A stretch of DNA of 64,000 nucleotides from Gammaproteobacteria bacterium HGW-Gammaproteobacteria-15 (GCA_002840125.1 PGZF01000005.1:62001-126000); one strand, 5' to 3'; positions 1 through 8,723 are shown, counted from the first letter of the stretch. Made by a program: numbers and translations. The notes: generated from the sequence alone by a model not told the origin.

Positions 1-318
1 TCTGGCTTGCAATACCAGCGCTTTATTACCCGGCTCGCCCGGCACATCTTCAATGCTCAGGTTGTCGGCGCTATACCATTGCAACTCCTGATTGCCCCAG
101 CCACATAAACCTACCTGGCAACCATCGCCTTCTATTTCATTCCATGTGGCCGTATTAAAGGTGTTGAAGTTGTCCTCAAACAACAGGTTACCAATAACAG
201 GGTTAGTAACATCTGCCAGTGCTGTGTGCGGCGCACCAAGGCAGCAAAGTGCCAGCAAAGTGGAAAAAGACGGCCATAGCGTGGAACGCTGTGCCGCAGT
301 GTTTTTACTATTTTTCAT
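1..318 (-). CDS. GH16-family glycoside hydrolase (laminarinase-like), N-terminal part only
   Basis: Cut by the left edge: 106 codons from the ATG at 316-318 are visible and the frame is open to base 1. A signal peptide with a hydrophobic core ending near HTALA is followed by LLFEDNFNTFNTATWNE and WGNQELQWYSADN, the first strands of the GH16 jelly-roll as found in bacterial laminarinases and related beta-glucanases. The catalytic ExDxxE motif would lie beyond the edge, so substrate cannot be settled; laminarin or another beta-glucan is the usual one in marine relatives. The protein is probably exported. A LacI-type palindrome lies about 310 bp upstream and may control it. Confidence 0.8.
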   Translation of the reverse strand, partial: MKNSKNTAAQRSTLWPSFSTLLALCCLGAPHTALADVTNPVIGNLLFEDNFNTFNTATWNEIEGDGCQVGLCGWGNQELQWYSADNLSIEDVPGEPGNKALVLQAR

Positions 319-626
319 GTGCAATAACCCACAGTTTGTATGCTATTTAACGGGTCACGCCGGTAGCTTTAATGCATGCTTTAGCGCGCCAGACAAGGCA
401 TGCTGAGTGTGAAAACGGTTTTTACGGCCATAACAACAGCGGCAAAACACATTTTGCTTGTGGGGGCTAATAACATAGTGTGGCAGCCCTTATTTTAGCG
501 GGCCGCGTTTTAACAACAGGTATTGCCACCTGTTGCTGCACATTACTTTTATCCTGTCCTGCTGCGCTTAGCGGTTCTGCCTTGTTACCAGTGGCACAGG
601 CAGTATTATTATCTCTACAGCAAAAT

Positions 627-638
627 GTAAGCGCTTAC
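627..638. promoter_or_regulatory. LacI-family operator-like palindrome
   Basis: A perfect 12-bp palindrome, GTAAGCGCTTAC, with the central CG and TGTAA arm typical of LacI/GalR-family sites. It lies in the 391-bp gap between the glycoside hydrolase (transcribed left) and the 3' end of the alternative oxidase gene, so the hydrolase is the only gene it can control. The same gap has an 8-bp hairpin (514-535, CAACAGGT/ACCTGTTG); I see no gene in it. Confidence 0.5.
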
Positions 639-709
639 TTAAGCTAGATGAGATCGCTTAGCAGGTCAAGTTATTGCGGTAAATAAGGCGTGCCTTAGTT
701 GCAGCTGAG

Positions 710-1348
710 TTACTTTTGCCTGGCCAGCTGATTGGCAAAATCATGGTTGACATCACGGTGCCCGGCTTCATCTGCCCGCACGGCAATAACCACATCACGC
801 AGCCGGGCATCAGCCGGTAATTGCCAGTACTCTATGGCCACTTGCGGCGCAGCAATATTTCCTATGGCACCGCTTTCTATCTCGGCCAGATAACAGCTGT
901 AACTGTATACTGCCTCTTCTTCAAAATAGCCCACCAGGCGATGTGCGGTTTTTGCCGACAGTAAATACAGCAGCAAAAAGCCGGTAAAAAACACGCCCTG
1001 TGCTAACAGGATCAGCATGCGCTCAAACCAGTTCGGTTTGGCAATTTCAATAAAGGTCATCAGATGCATGCGTTCGTTCTCTGCTTCGTCCAGCAACACC
1101 CGGATCCAGCCATGATCATCTTCCATCCGGCGCAAACTGCGCATATGCCGTAACATCCCTGCCACCATGCCCGGCACGCCGGCTACGGTTTCCAGAATAA
1201 CAGCGCGATGGCCATAACGCTTGGCAAAGAAGGTGTCGGCACAGAAGCGCAGCATTTTGGTTAAACGAAAAGCGATACGATCAGATACATTTTGCGGTTT
1301 ATGGTGTGCAGCTAAAGGATCAGACGGGTTAAGCTGGTCTTCAGACAT
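710..1348 (-). CDS. aox: Alternative oxidase (cyanide-insensitive ubiquinol oxidase)
   Basis: A 212-residue di-iron membrane oxidase that passes electrons from ubiquinol to oxygen without pumping protons. The four iron-ligand motifs are in order: [13 protein letters not shown] (Glu53), [10 protein letters not shown] (Glu92, His95), FEEEAVYSY and [12 protein letters not shown]. Two hydrophobic segments flank the middle motifs, as expected of a monotopic enzyme. An in-frame ATG 15 codons upstream exists, but the ATG at 1346-1348 follows a strong AGGAGGT five bases away and is preferred. In other Gammaproteobacteria this enzyme is linked to nitric oxide stress; I could not recognise an NsrR site upstream. 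The gene stands alone. Confidence 0.93.
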   Translation of the reverse strand: MSEDQLNPSDPLAAHHKPQNVSDRIAFRLTKMLRFCADTFFAKRYGHRAVILETVAGVPGMVAGMLRHMRSLRRMEDDHGWIRVLLDEAENERMHLMTFIEIAKPNWFERMLILLAQGVFFTGFLLLYLLSAKTAHRLVGYFEEEAVYSYSCYLAEIESGAIGNIAAPQVAIEYWQLPADARLRDVVIAVRADEAGHRDVNHDFANQLARQK

Positions 1349-1471
1349 CAGTACCTCCTGTTGCGATATGGCCAGGAAGTATAGCAGCGGCAACTGAACC
1401 TTTACTGAGCGCTAAACCACTGCCAAACACACCAAAGTCTGTTGTTTATTTTCATTAACATTTAAGCACTG

Positions 1472-1690
1472 TCACAGCTTATGGCCTGCTGTCTCACGTT
1501 CATTCATCACTGCTGCTTCGTCAGGCTTCTTTACATCCGGTTTGCCAAACACATGCACTTTCTGCCAGGCGAATTTTAGTAATGAACAGCCATACAGGTC
1601 GCCGCATTTTTTATAATAATGGCTCTCTTCTTGCTTATATAAAGGTTGTGCGGATAAACAATATTTTGTATTTAAATAAATAGGGATTAT
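1472..1690 (-). pseudogene. Possible relic of a small exported protein
   Basis: A frame of 73 codons, open to a TGA at 1472-1474, reads like protein (CLSAQPLYKQEE, YKKCGDLYGCSLLKFAW, FGKPDVKKPDEAAVMNE) but has no ATG, GTG or TTG start before an upstream stop at 1691-1693. The N-terminus may have been lost or frameshifted, or the codons may be chance. It occupies most of the 344-bp gap between the alternative oxidase start and the PEP-CTERM gene. I do not recognise the family. Confidence 0.25.
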
Positions 1691-1692
1691 TT

Positions 1693-2322
1693 ATGAAAAA
1701 ACTGTTTCTGTTAGTAGTTTTGTTGTTCAGTAACGGTGCCTTTGCTGGCCTTATCGGTAGCATTGAACATACGTATGGCAGCAGTGCTTTTACCCCGGGC
1801 TTTTTGGCCAACCAGGGTTGCGATACGAAAAATGCCAATAGCCTGACAGTAAAAGACAACTCCGGCTGCCAGCGCTTTGTAGACCTGTTTGATTTTTCAG
1901 CCTTTAATTTTGATACTATCGAATATTTTCAGTTAGATCTGACATTTTCGTCGACCAAAAATGATACCTGTTTCTTTTTTATATGTGATTATGAAAGCTG
2001 GCATGTACGCCCTGCCGCCAGCACCACCAATGCACCAGCCTCAGGCTTACAAAGCCTGATCCGTGCGAATGGTATTACACAACAAAGCTTCTTTTTCACT
2101 GCGGATAATTTGTCGGTATTTGCTGACATAGTAGATAATAAAAAATTCTATCTGTGGTTTGCTGAAAATTCGCTTGGTAACGATCAGTTTAACTTATACG
2201 GTGCCAACTTAAGTTTGCATGGTACCTTGCCCACCGTAAACGATGTTAATCCGGTACCGGCCCCAGCAGGCATTGCACTGCTAAGTCTGGGTTTACTGCT
2301 GTTACGCCGTTTTAAAAAATAA
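1693..2322 (+). CDS. PEP-CTERM sorting domain protein, function unknown
   Basis: A 209-residue secreted protein. Residues 1-18 form a signal peptide (MKKLFLLVVLLFSNGAFA). The C-terminus is a PEP-CTERM-type signal in the VPAPAG variant: PVPAPAGIALLSLGLLLLRR, a proline motif, a single hydrophobic helix and a basic tail, recognised by exosortase and usually tied to exopolysaccharide surfaces. The middle has cysteine pairs (CDTKN, CFFFICDYE) and beta-rich sequence without a domain I know. No exosortase gene is visible here. It ends just before a strong terminator. Confidence 0.8.
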   Translation: MKKLFLLVVLLFSNGAFAGLIGSIEHTYGSSAFTPGFLANQGCDTKNANSLTVKDNSGCQRFVDLFDFSAFNFDTIEYFQLDLTFSSTKNDTCFFFICDYESWHVRPAASTTNAPASGLQSLIRANGITQQSFFFTADNLSVFADIVDNKKFYLWFAENSLGNDQFNLYGANLSLHGTLPTVNDVNPVPAPAGIALLSLGLLLLRRFKK

Positions 2323-2333
2323 TCATCGCAGCT

Positions 2334-2366
2334 AAAAAAGCCCCCGGCTGATCCGGGGGCTTTTTA
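2334..2366. terminator. Bidirectional rho-independent terminator
   Basis: An AAAAAGCCCCC arm pairs with GGGGGCTTTTT around a short loop. A-tract and T-tract on the two sides let it serve both the PEP-CTERM gene (+) and the chemoreceptor gene (-), whose 3' ends face each other here. Confidence 0.92.
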
Positions 2367-2382
2367 CTGGATGGTATTGCAA

Positions 2383-4005
2383 CTAAACGCGGAAATGGTT
2401 TACCAGCTCGCTAAGTGTTTGCGCCAGCCGGGCCAGCTCGGCACTGGATGCCTGGGTTTCATTGGCGCCCGCTGAAGTTTGTACTGATAAATCGCGGATA
2501 TTTACCAAATTACGGTCAACTTCACGGGCTACCGTGGCCTGCTCTTCTGCCGCGCTGGCAATGGTCAGGTTTTGATCACTAATTTGCCCAATAGCTTCGG
2601 CAATCAGTTGCAAGGCCTCGCCTGCCTGCCGGGCAATCTGCAGTGTTTCTGTCGCTTTACCACTGCAACTATTCATGCTTTCTACCGTGTTATGGGTTTC
2701 AGCCTGCACCGCATGCATCATCCGTTCAATTTCTTTAGTAGATTCCTGGGTACGGTGCGCCAGTGCACGCACTTCATCTGCCACCACAGCAAAACCGCGG
2801 CCACTATCGCCAGCCCGGGCGGCTTCTATCGCGGCATTTAATGCCAGTAAGTTAGTTTGTTCAGCAATAGCGCGAATAACCCCCAATACAGAGCCAATGT
2901 CTTTTACTCTGTCTGCCAGTTTTTCAATGCCATGGCGTGACGATTGCAGTTCGCCATCCAGCGCCTGTATGGTATGAATAGTATGGTTTACCCGCTCTTG
3001 CCCCTGCCGGGCCTTATCATTGGCAATTTCAGAATCACGTGACGTAGAAGCCGCGCTGCGGGCAACTTCCTCGATGGCGGTAGTGAGCTCGGTTACTGCC
3101 GTTGCGCCTTGCTCCAGCTCCTCACTTTGCTGATGTAAAATACGACTGGATTGCTCTGTTACTACACTTAGTTCTTCAGACGTAGCAGCCAGCTGTGAGG
3201 AAGACTGGTTAATTTCATGTACTGTGGTTTTTAATTGCTGCTGCATTTGGGCCATAGCGCGGATCATTTCGCCGGCCTCGTCCGGCTCGTCATCATGGAA
3301 AACCTGATTAAGCTCGCCTGCGGCAATTTTCTGGCTAATTAATACCGCCGCCTGCATTGGCCTGACTAAACTACGGCTTAACATCAGCCCAAGCACTAAA
3401 GCAACGATAACGGCAATAACAACAATGACAATCATATTCATAAAGGCAAGGCCAATACTGTGCTTGGCACTTTCGGCTTGCTGATTGGCTGTAGTCTGCT
3501 GGTACTGCGAAATAGCCATCAGTGCATCTGTTACTTTGCGCGCCGCATCATTTAAGCCCTGATGGCGAAACTGCTCGGCCTGTTCCAGTTGGCCCTGATT
3601 AATTAATGCCAGCAGTTGCTGGTGTAACTGATCGTATTGTTGTTTTGCTGTTACCACCTGGCTAAATACTGCATTTCCCGCTGCAGTTTGATGAAACGCC
3701 GCAGCACTGTCTGACGCCTGCTGATAACTGCGCATGGCTTCTTGCAGCGTGGTACGCCGCAGCTGGCGATCAGCATCAGAGCTGGCATACAGCACATTAA
3801 GGGTATACAAACGAATTAATAAAAACTCCCGGTTCATATTTCCCGCCAACAATGAGGCTGGCAGGCGCCGGTCGGCAATATTATGGATATTTGTTTCTGT
3901 TTCTGCAAAACGATATTTTGCTACTCCCCCCACAATAATTGTTAAAAAAACCATTAATGTAAAAACAACGGCAAGCCTTTTACCAATTTTAATTTTTCTT
4001 AACAT
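2383..4005 (-). CDS. Methyl-accepting chemotaxis protein
   Basis: A 540-residue chemoreceptor. TM1 (about 10-32) and TM2 (about 186-208) enclose a helical periplasmic part of about 150 residues with the look of a four-helix-bundle ligand domain. HAMP follows, then the cytoplasmic signalling domain with the conserved hairpin tip (EQTNLLALNAAIEAARAG and GRGFAVVADEVRALA) that binds CheA and CheW. An ATG seven codons upstream is in frame, but the ATG at 4003-4005 has GAGGAA at the right distance. The ligand is unknown, and no other chemotaxis gene is nearby, so it is an orphan receptor. Confidence 0.93.
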   Translation of the reverse strand: MLRKIKIGKRLAVVFTLMVFLTIIVGGVAKYRFAETETNIHNIADRRLPASLLAGNMNREFLLIRLYTLNVLYASSDADRQLRRTTLQEAMRSYQQASDSAAAFHQTAAGNAVFSQVVTAKQQYDQLHQQLLALINQGQLEQAEQFRHQGLNDAARKVTDALMAISQYQQTTANQQAESAKHSIGLAFMNMIVIVVIAVIVALVLGLMLSRSLVRPMQAAVLISQKIAAGELNQVFHDDEPDEAGEMIRAMAQMQQQLKTTVHEINQSSSQLAATSEELSVVTEQSSRILHQQSEELEQGATAVTELTTAIEEVARSAASTSRDSEIANDKARQGQERVNHTIHTIQALDGELQSSRHGIEKLADRVKDIGSVLGVIRAIAEQTNLLALNAAIEAARAGDSGRGFAVVADEVRALAHRTQESTKEIERMMHAVQAETHNTVESMNSCSGKATETLQIARQAGEALQLIAEAIGQISDQNLTIASAAEEQATVAREVDRNLVNIRDLSVQTSAGANETQASSAELARLAQTLSELVNHFRV

Positions 4006-4251
4006 AAGTTCCTCATCCGACTGCATTTATTATATGAAACAGACTAAGCATAGGATGCTGGTTGCAGGACGCAAGGCTCTATGGCTGATACACCGGCCAT
4101 GCTAACTTATATTTATTAAACCAATAACAGTGCTATACCGTATTACGTGATAACCACAGCCAAAAGAGCAATTTACCTGGCTGCTGTTGTGTTTGATAAA
4201 ATAACGGCCAGCCTATTGCAGGTCAGTTAAAGCAGATAAAGGACGTACAAT

Positions 4252-5115
4252 ATGAAAATGACTAAACAGGTTTTCGGTTCTACCCTACTGGCTGTTACTG
4301 GTTTGCTGTCCTACGGTGTTAACGCGGCCGCCATGCCTGAGCTTAAAGGCAACGAAGTATTATGGCTGCTTAACCAGACCAATCAGCTCATTAAAGTGAA
4401 CCCTGCAACACCGGATAAAGCACTGGAGCAAAAAGCGCTTACCGGCCTGGCTGCCGGCGAAACCCTGCTGGGTATAGATTATCGCGTAGCTTATGGCGTG
4501 TTATTTGCGCTGTCAGATAAAGGCCAGCTTTATACTGTTAACACCGGCACTGGCGCATTAACTGCAGTAGGTGAACCTTTACCTGCCGGTACTTTACAGC
4601 AAGGCCAGTTCGGTTTTGATTTTAACCCGGCGGCCGACCGCATTCGTGTCGTTAATGATAAAGGCCAGAATCTGCGCCTGCACCCGGTAACAGCTGAACT
4701 GGCGTCAACCGACCCAACACTGCAGTATGCGCAGGGCGATTCGCACTATGGTAAAACGCCGGCTGTCACTGCCGCGGCTTACACTTACAATCAGCAAGAC
4801 AGTAAAATAACCACCAACTACGCTATAGACATAACAGCCGGTAACTTAGTGACCCAGGGCACTAAAGAAGGCACGACCCCGGCGGTATCACCCAATACCG
4901 GGCAACTGTTTACTGTTGGCAGCCTGGGGCTGACAGCACTGCAACAGGTGTCTTTTGATATTTCCGACCTGAACAATATTGGCCTTGTTGCTGTCAGCAC
5001 GGCATCGGAACCGGCCAGCACGCTTTATCAGATAGATTTAACCAGTGGTAAAGCCAAAAAACTCGGCACCCTGGCCGATGGTAGTGCGCTGGCAGGTATC
5101 GCCATTGAACCTTAA
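4252..5115 (+). CDS. DUF4394 domain protein, exported
   Basis: 287 residues. A signal peptide (about 1-25, ending GVNAAA) is followed by one DUF4394 domain filling the protein: repeated beta-strands with motifs such as LLGIDYRVAYGVLFALSD, GFDFNPAADRIRVVND and the closing LAGIAIEP. The family is thought to form a beta-propeller-like fold; no biochemical role is established. AAAGGA lies at the right distance from the ATG. The stop codon overlaps the start of the copper-protein gene that follows, so the two are probably translated together. Confidence 0.85.
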   Translation: MKMTKQVFGSTLLAVTGLLSYGVNAAAMPELKGNEVLWLLNQTNQLIKVNPATPDKALEQKALTGLAAGETLLGIDYRVAYGVLFALSDKGQLYTVNTGTGALTAVGEPLPAGTLQQGQFGFDFNPAADRIRVVNDKGQNLRLHPVTAELASTDPTLQYAQGDSHYGKTPAVTAAAYTYNQQDSKITTNYAIDITAGNLVTQGTKEGTTPAVSPNTGQLFTVGSLGLTALQQVSFDISDLNNIGLVAVSTASEPASTLYQIDLTSGKAKKLGTLADGSALAGIAIEP

Positions 5116-5704
5116 GCAGCCGCGCTACCTGTTACTGGCCGCGGCATTTCTGCTGCCGCCAGGTGCCTTAGCGGCAAAGCTGGAAGTTCAGGTACAAAAC
5201 AGCAGCGGTCAGCCAATGGCGGGGGCTGTGGTGTTCCTGGAATCGGCTGCGGCTTCTGCGGCAGTTAAACCGGCGGCCACTGCACAAATTATTCAGCGCG
5301 ACACCACCTTTATTCCTGAAGTGCTGGTTATCCCGCGCGGCAGCGCGGTAACCTTCCCCAACCAAGATACCGTGCGCCATCATGTGTACTCGTTTTCCGC
5401 CATCAAGCCGTTTGAGCTTAAGCTGTACGTTGGCACGCCAACCGAGCCGGTGCTGTTTGAGCAAAGTGGCGTAGCGGCGCTGGGCTGTAATATTCATGAC
5501 CAGATGATTGCCTGGGTAGTGGTGCTGGACACGCCATATTACAGCCACACTAACAACGACGGCCTGGCCGTGTTAAATGACGTTCCAGCCGGCGACTACA
5601 CCCTGCGCGTATGGCATAAAACGCTGTTATCTGAAGCCGATGTGCCAAATCTGCCGCTTAGCCTTAACTCTAAAACGCCCTTGCAGCAGGTAAAGCTTAA
5701 ATAG
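5105..5704 (+). CDS. Cupredoxin-like copper protein (methylamine-utilisation-type), exported
   Basis: After a hydrophobic leader (RYLLLAAAFLLPPGALAA) comes an immunoglobulin-like segment and a cupredoxin fold. Candidate type 1 copper ligands are visible: His in DTVRHHVYSFS, then Cys, His and Met in LGCNIHDQM. Proteins annotated as methylamine utilisation or plastocyanin-like in Alteromonadales look like this and probably carry electrons or copper in the periplasm. The start is uncertain. The TTG at 5105 (199 residues) overlaps the DUF4394 stop and has AGGT eight bases upstream; the ATG at 5078 gives nine more residues but no ribosome site. Either way the gene overlaps its neighbour. Confidence 0.75.
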   Translation: MNLKQPRYLLLAAAFLLPPGALAAKLEVQVQNSSGQPMAGAVVFLESAAASAAVKPAATAQIIQRDTTFIPEVLVIPRGSAVTFPNQDTVRHHVYSFSAIKPFELKLYVGTPTEPVLFEQSGVAALGCNIHDQMIAWVVVLDTPYYSHTNNDGLAVLNDVPAGDYTLRVWHKTLLSEADVPNLPLSLNSKTPLQQVKLK

Positions 5705-5785
5705 TTTAGCCAAGACAGCGGCGCAAAATTGTTTTAATCTCTGTGCCTTAAGCCCTAAATCCTCTTTAGCATACAAGGCCGTATT

Positions 5786-6889
5786 ATGAATATCCGCGCT
5801 ATAACCATAAGTGCAAAATTAATGTGTATCAGCCTGATTTTTGTCAGCCTGTGTAGCCAGGCCCAAAGCCCTGCCAACGCCGCACCAAATAACCTGACAC
5901 TGGCCGAGGCCAATAAACTGGTAGCTTTGCCATTACATTGTGTAGAAACGCCTTACCCGTACAAAACCGGCATAGTGCTGGGCGGTGCAGCCGACTTGCA
6001 AGAGCCTTCGGTGCTGCATCCGGTGTTTTATGGCTGTTTTGACTGGCACAGTGCAGTGCACGGTTACTGGTCGCTGGTAACCTTGCTGCGCCAGTTCCCG
6101 GATTTAGCCCAGGCAGATCAGGTTAAAGCCGTACTACAGCGCAATTTAACTGCCGATAAAGTAGCGCAGGAAGTGGCCTTTTTTAGTAAAGATATTAATG
6201 CCTCGTTCGAGCGCACCTACGGCTGGGCCTGGTTGTTAAAGCTGTCTGACGAGCTGCAGCAGTGGCAAGACCCAATGGCCAGACAACTGGCGGCTAATTT
6301 ACAACCGCTGGCAAATCTGATTGCTGAGCGCTACATCAGCTTTTTACCGCGGTTGTTATATCCCGTTCGTGTTGGCGAACATACCAACACCGCCTTTGGT
6401 TTAAGCTTCGCTTACGACTACGCCATTAACCAGCGGCACACCGCTTTACAGCAACTTATTAGCCAGCGTGCTAAAGACTATTTTTTGCCGGATAAAAACT
6501 GCCCCATTGCCTGGGAGCCCAGCGGCTACGATTTTATCTCGCCTTGTCTGGAGCAAATTGGCCTGATACAGCGTATTTTGCCGTCAGAGCAATTTTTACC
6601 CTGGCTAAATCATTTTATGCCGCAACTGGCCAACCCGGCATATACTTTGGATGTAGGCAAAGTGAGCGACAGAACCGATGGTAAGCTGGTGCATTTAGAT
6701 GGCTTAAACTTCAGCCGCGCCTGGAACCTGTATGCGCTGGCAAAGCAGTACCCACAGTATGCGCATTTGCGTAAAGTAGCCGACCAGCATATGGCACATT
6801 CCTACCCCAATCTGATAGGCGACAGCTACGAAGGCGGCCACTGGCTGGGTAGTTTTGCTATTCATGCGCTTAACAGCGCTAAGCAATAG
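5786..6889 (+). CDS. DUF2891 family protein, exported
   Basis: 367 residues with a signal peptide ending near SQAQS. The DUF2891 signature is clear: HPVFYGCFDWHSAVHGYWS near the start, FERTYGWAWLLKL in the middle, GEHTNTAFGLSFAYDYA and the late LDGLNFSRAWN and EGGHWLGSFA. The repeated aromatic and His/Glu motifs and helical character suggest an (alpha/alpha)-barrel like those of glycan-active enzymes. That is inference; no activity is known to me. It follows the copper protein by 81 bp in the same direction and could share its transcript. Confidence 0.88.
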   Translation: MNIRAITISAKLMCISLIFVSLCSQAQSPANAAPNNLTLAEANKLVALPLHCVETPYPYKTGIVLGGAADLQEPSVLHPVFYGCFDWHSAVHGYWSLVTLLRQFPDLAQADQVKAVLQRNLTADKVAQEVAFFSKDINASFERTYGWAWLLKLSDELQQWQDPMARQLAANLQPLANLIAERYISFLPRLLYPVRVGEHTNTAFGLSFAYDYAINQRHTALQQLISQRAKDYFLPDKNCPIAWEPSGYDFISPCLEQIGLIQRILPSEQFLPWLNHFMPQLANPAYTLDVGKVSDRTDGKLVHLDGLNFSRAWNLYALAKQYPQYAHLRKVADQHMAHSYPNLIGDSYEGGHWLGSFAIHALNSAKQ

Positions 6890-6907
6890 CATCATTTAGC
6901 ACCGGTA

Positions 6908-6935
6908 TTGTGATCACGGCGGAACAGGTTATAAT
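6908..6935 (+). promoter_or_regulatory. Sigma70-type promoter for the ABC-F gene
   Basis: TTGTGA (6908-6913) and a perfect TATAAT (6930-6935) are separated by 16 bp. Transcription would begin near 6942 and give a leader of about 165 nt before the ABC-F start. The -10 box sits inside an inverted repeat (CGGCGGAA 6917-6924 / TTCCGCCG 6935-6942), which may be an operator or a terminator-like hairpin for the preceding gene. Confidence 0.6.
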
Positions 6936-6962
6936 TCCGCCGTCCCCCCAGCTTTGGAGCTC

Positions 6963-6983
6963 ATGACTGAAATGAACAACTAA
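6963..6983 (+). CDS. Putative leader peptide MTEMNN
   Basis: ATG-ACT-GAA-ATG-AAC-AAC-TAA, with GGAG six bases upstream. It begins about 20 nt after the predicted transcription start. Its stop codon abuts the first arm of a set of mutually exclusive pairings that reach the ribosome site of the ABC-F gene. Such short frames control resistance ATPases by ribosome stalling in other bacteria. Six codons can occur by chance, so the position is the main support. Confidence 0.4.
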   Translation: MTEMNN

Positions 6984-7104
6984 ATCCTGATTAGCCGTCA
7001 ATTTTATTTTTTGGACTTATCAGGGTTAGCGGGTTTGTTTCGGTTGGGCTATCAACAGCACTGCCTTATCTGTCTTTATTACCCGCCCCTGAATTATCAG
7101 GAGG
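6983..7104 (+). promoter_or_regulatory. Putative translational attenuator upstream of the ABC-F gene
   Basis: Four complementary segments: A, AATCCTGAT (6983-6991); B, ATCAGGGTT (7019-7027); C, CCCTGA (7087-7092); D, ATCAGGA (7096-7102), part of the AGGAGG ribosome site. A pairs exactly with D over seven bases, A with B over nine with one G-U, B with C over six, and C with D over five in a tight hairpin. Pairings involving D hide the ribosome site. A ribosome paused on the leader peptide would cover A and change the choice. This is read from the sequence by eye without energy calculation. Confidence 0.45.
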
Positions 7105-7108
7105 CAAT

Positions 7109-8653
7109 ATGACCTTATTCCACTTCTCCCCTTGCAGCTTTAGCCTGGCTAATGGCGATGTACTGTACCGTGATATTCAGCTGGCGCTTGATAGCGGCCT
7201 TAGCGCCCTGACAGGCCGCAATGGTATTGGTAAATCGGTGCTGGCAGCGCAGCTGGCACAGCAACTGCCTGCTGACTGCTATTTGCTGCCACAGCTACCA
7301 CCAACGCACTGGCAGCATCTGAGCCTTGCCGATCTGCTTGGTATTACAGATAAACTTCACGCATTACAAGAACTCGCTGACGGCCGGTGTGATACTGAAA
7401 CCCTGAGCATTATTGACGGGCACTGGCAACTGGCGGATGACCTGTATCGCGAACTGCACCAGGTAGGCGCTGTGCCGGATATCTGGCAGCCCTGCAGCAG
7501 TTTAAGCGGTGGCCAGCTTAATCACCTGCGGCTGTGGTGGGCCTTTTACCAGCCGCGGCCACTACTGATCCTGGATGAACCCTCCAACCATCTTGATGCG
7601 CTGGCACGCAACTGGTTAAGTCAGCATATTGCCCGCTTTCTCGCCCGGCCCAAAAGCGCCATTTTGCTGATCAGCCATGATCGGGAGTTACTGCAACAAG
7701 TCAGCGTGTTATACGAGTTAACCAGCACCGGTTTAAGCCGCTACGGCGGCAACTACGCGTTTTATCAGCAGCAACGTCAGTTGCAGCAAACAGCACTGCA
7801 ACAGCAGCGCCAACAGGCCGAACGTAATCTGGCGCAACAGCAACGCCAGGCACAAACCGCCGCAGAGCGCGCCGCCAAACGGCAGCAGCAGGGCGAAAAA
7901 CAGCGTGGCAGCCAGGCAACTATACTGCTGGACTACCAGAAAAACCGCGCACAAAGTGCAGTATCGGCCCGGCGCACACAAGAGCAACACCAGCTAAAGC
8001 AGGCACAGCAACAGTTACAGCAGGTAAAAGCGCAGCAGGAAGTGATTAAACCGCAACAGTTCTACCTGCAGGCAGCGGCAGTAAACGGCGGCAAGCAGCT
8101 GGTAAATGCCGTGGCACTGCAACTGGCGCACGGCAATAACCAGCCGTTAAGTTTTAACTGGCGCAGTAAGCAACGTGTGCATTTACAAGGCTGTAATGGC
8201 AGTGGCAAATCTACTTTGCTGCAAACGTTAGCAGGCTTAATAGCGCCTGCTGCCGGCCAGTTGCAACTGAATTGCGCCGTACAGTATCTGGATCAGCACT
8301 TCAGCTTGCTCAATAGCAGCCAAAGCGCATTGGCTAACCTGCACCAGCATTGCCCACTACTTAGCGAAACCGCCGCCCGCACCTTACTGGCCAGCGCCGG
8401 CTTACGTGCTGATAAGGCATTAAAACCTGCTAGCGTATTAAGCGGCGGCGAACGGATGAAACTGGCAATGTTAATGGTGAGCCAACACAACGACAGCCTG
8501 CTGTTACTGGACGAACCGGATAACCATTTGGATTTAGAGACTAAACAGTTGCTGGCACAAGCCTTGTGCCAATATCCGGCCGGCTTTGTCGTGGTAAGCC
8601 ACGATACGCACTTTATTGCCCAGTTGGGCATAGACACCGTATTGCAAATTTAA
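7109..8653 (+). CDS. ABC-F family ATPase (ribosome-associated)
   Basis: 514 residues with two ABC domains and no membrane segment. Domain 1: Walker A GRNGIGKS, signature LSGGQ, Walker B LLILDEPSNHLD. Domain 2: Walker A GCNGSGKS, signature LSGGE, Walker B LLLLDEPDNHLD. A long Gln/Ala/Arg-rich coiled linker (about 220-310) lies between them, the place of the P-site tRNA interaction motif. ABC-F proteins act on the ribosome, as translation factors or in protection against antibiotics. AGGAGG precedes the ATG. The predicted attenuator upstream favours a drug-responsive role, but housekeeping YheS/Uup-like roles are not excluded. Confidence 0.88.
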   Translation: MTLFHFSPCSFSLANGDVLYRDIQLALDSGLSALTGRNGIGKSVLAAQLAQQLPADCYLLPQLPPTHWQHLSLADLLGITDKLHALQELADGRCDTETLSIIDGHWQLADDLYRELHQVGAVPDIWQPCSSLSGGQLNHLRLWWAFYQPRPLLILDEPSNHLDALARNWLSQHIARFLARPKSAILLISHDRELLQQVSVLYELTSTGLSRYGGNYAFYQQQRQLQQTALQQQRQQAERNLAQQQRQAQTAAERAAKRQQQGEKQRGSQATILLDYQKNRAQSAVSARRTQEQHQLKQAQQQLQQVKAQQEVIKPQQFYLQAAAVNGGKQLVNAVALQLAHGNNQPLSFNWRSKQRVHLQGCNGSGKSTLLQTLAGLIAPAAGQLQLNCAVQYLDQHFSLLNSSQSALANLHQHCPLLSETAARTLLASAGLRADKALKPASVLSGGERMKLAMLMVSQHNDSLLLLDEPDNHLDLETKQLLAQALCQYPAGFVVVSHDTHFIAQLGIDTVLQI

Positions 8654-8698
8654 ATGGTTAAGCCTTAACGCAATAGTGTTATCTGCCGCTTAAATAAG

Positions 8699-8723
8699 AA
8701 AAGCCGGACAAGTCCGGCTTTTT
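8699..8723. terminator. Bidirectional rho-independent terminator
   Basis: AAAAGCCGGAC and GTCCGGCTTTTT form a stem with a tiny loop between the convergent ABC-F gene and the RND operon, and can end both transcripts. Confidence 0.92.

Noticed and set aside
92-406. Open frame of 104 codons on the plus strand at the left edge
   Set aside because: It lies antisense to the GH16 start, whose signal peptide and conserved strands are far more convincing.
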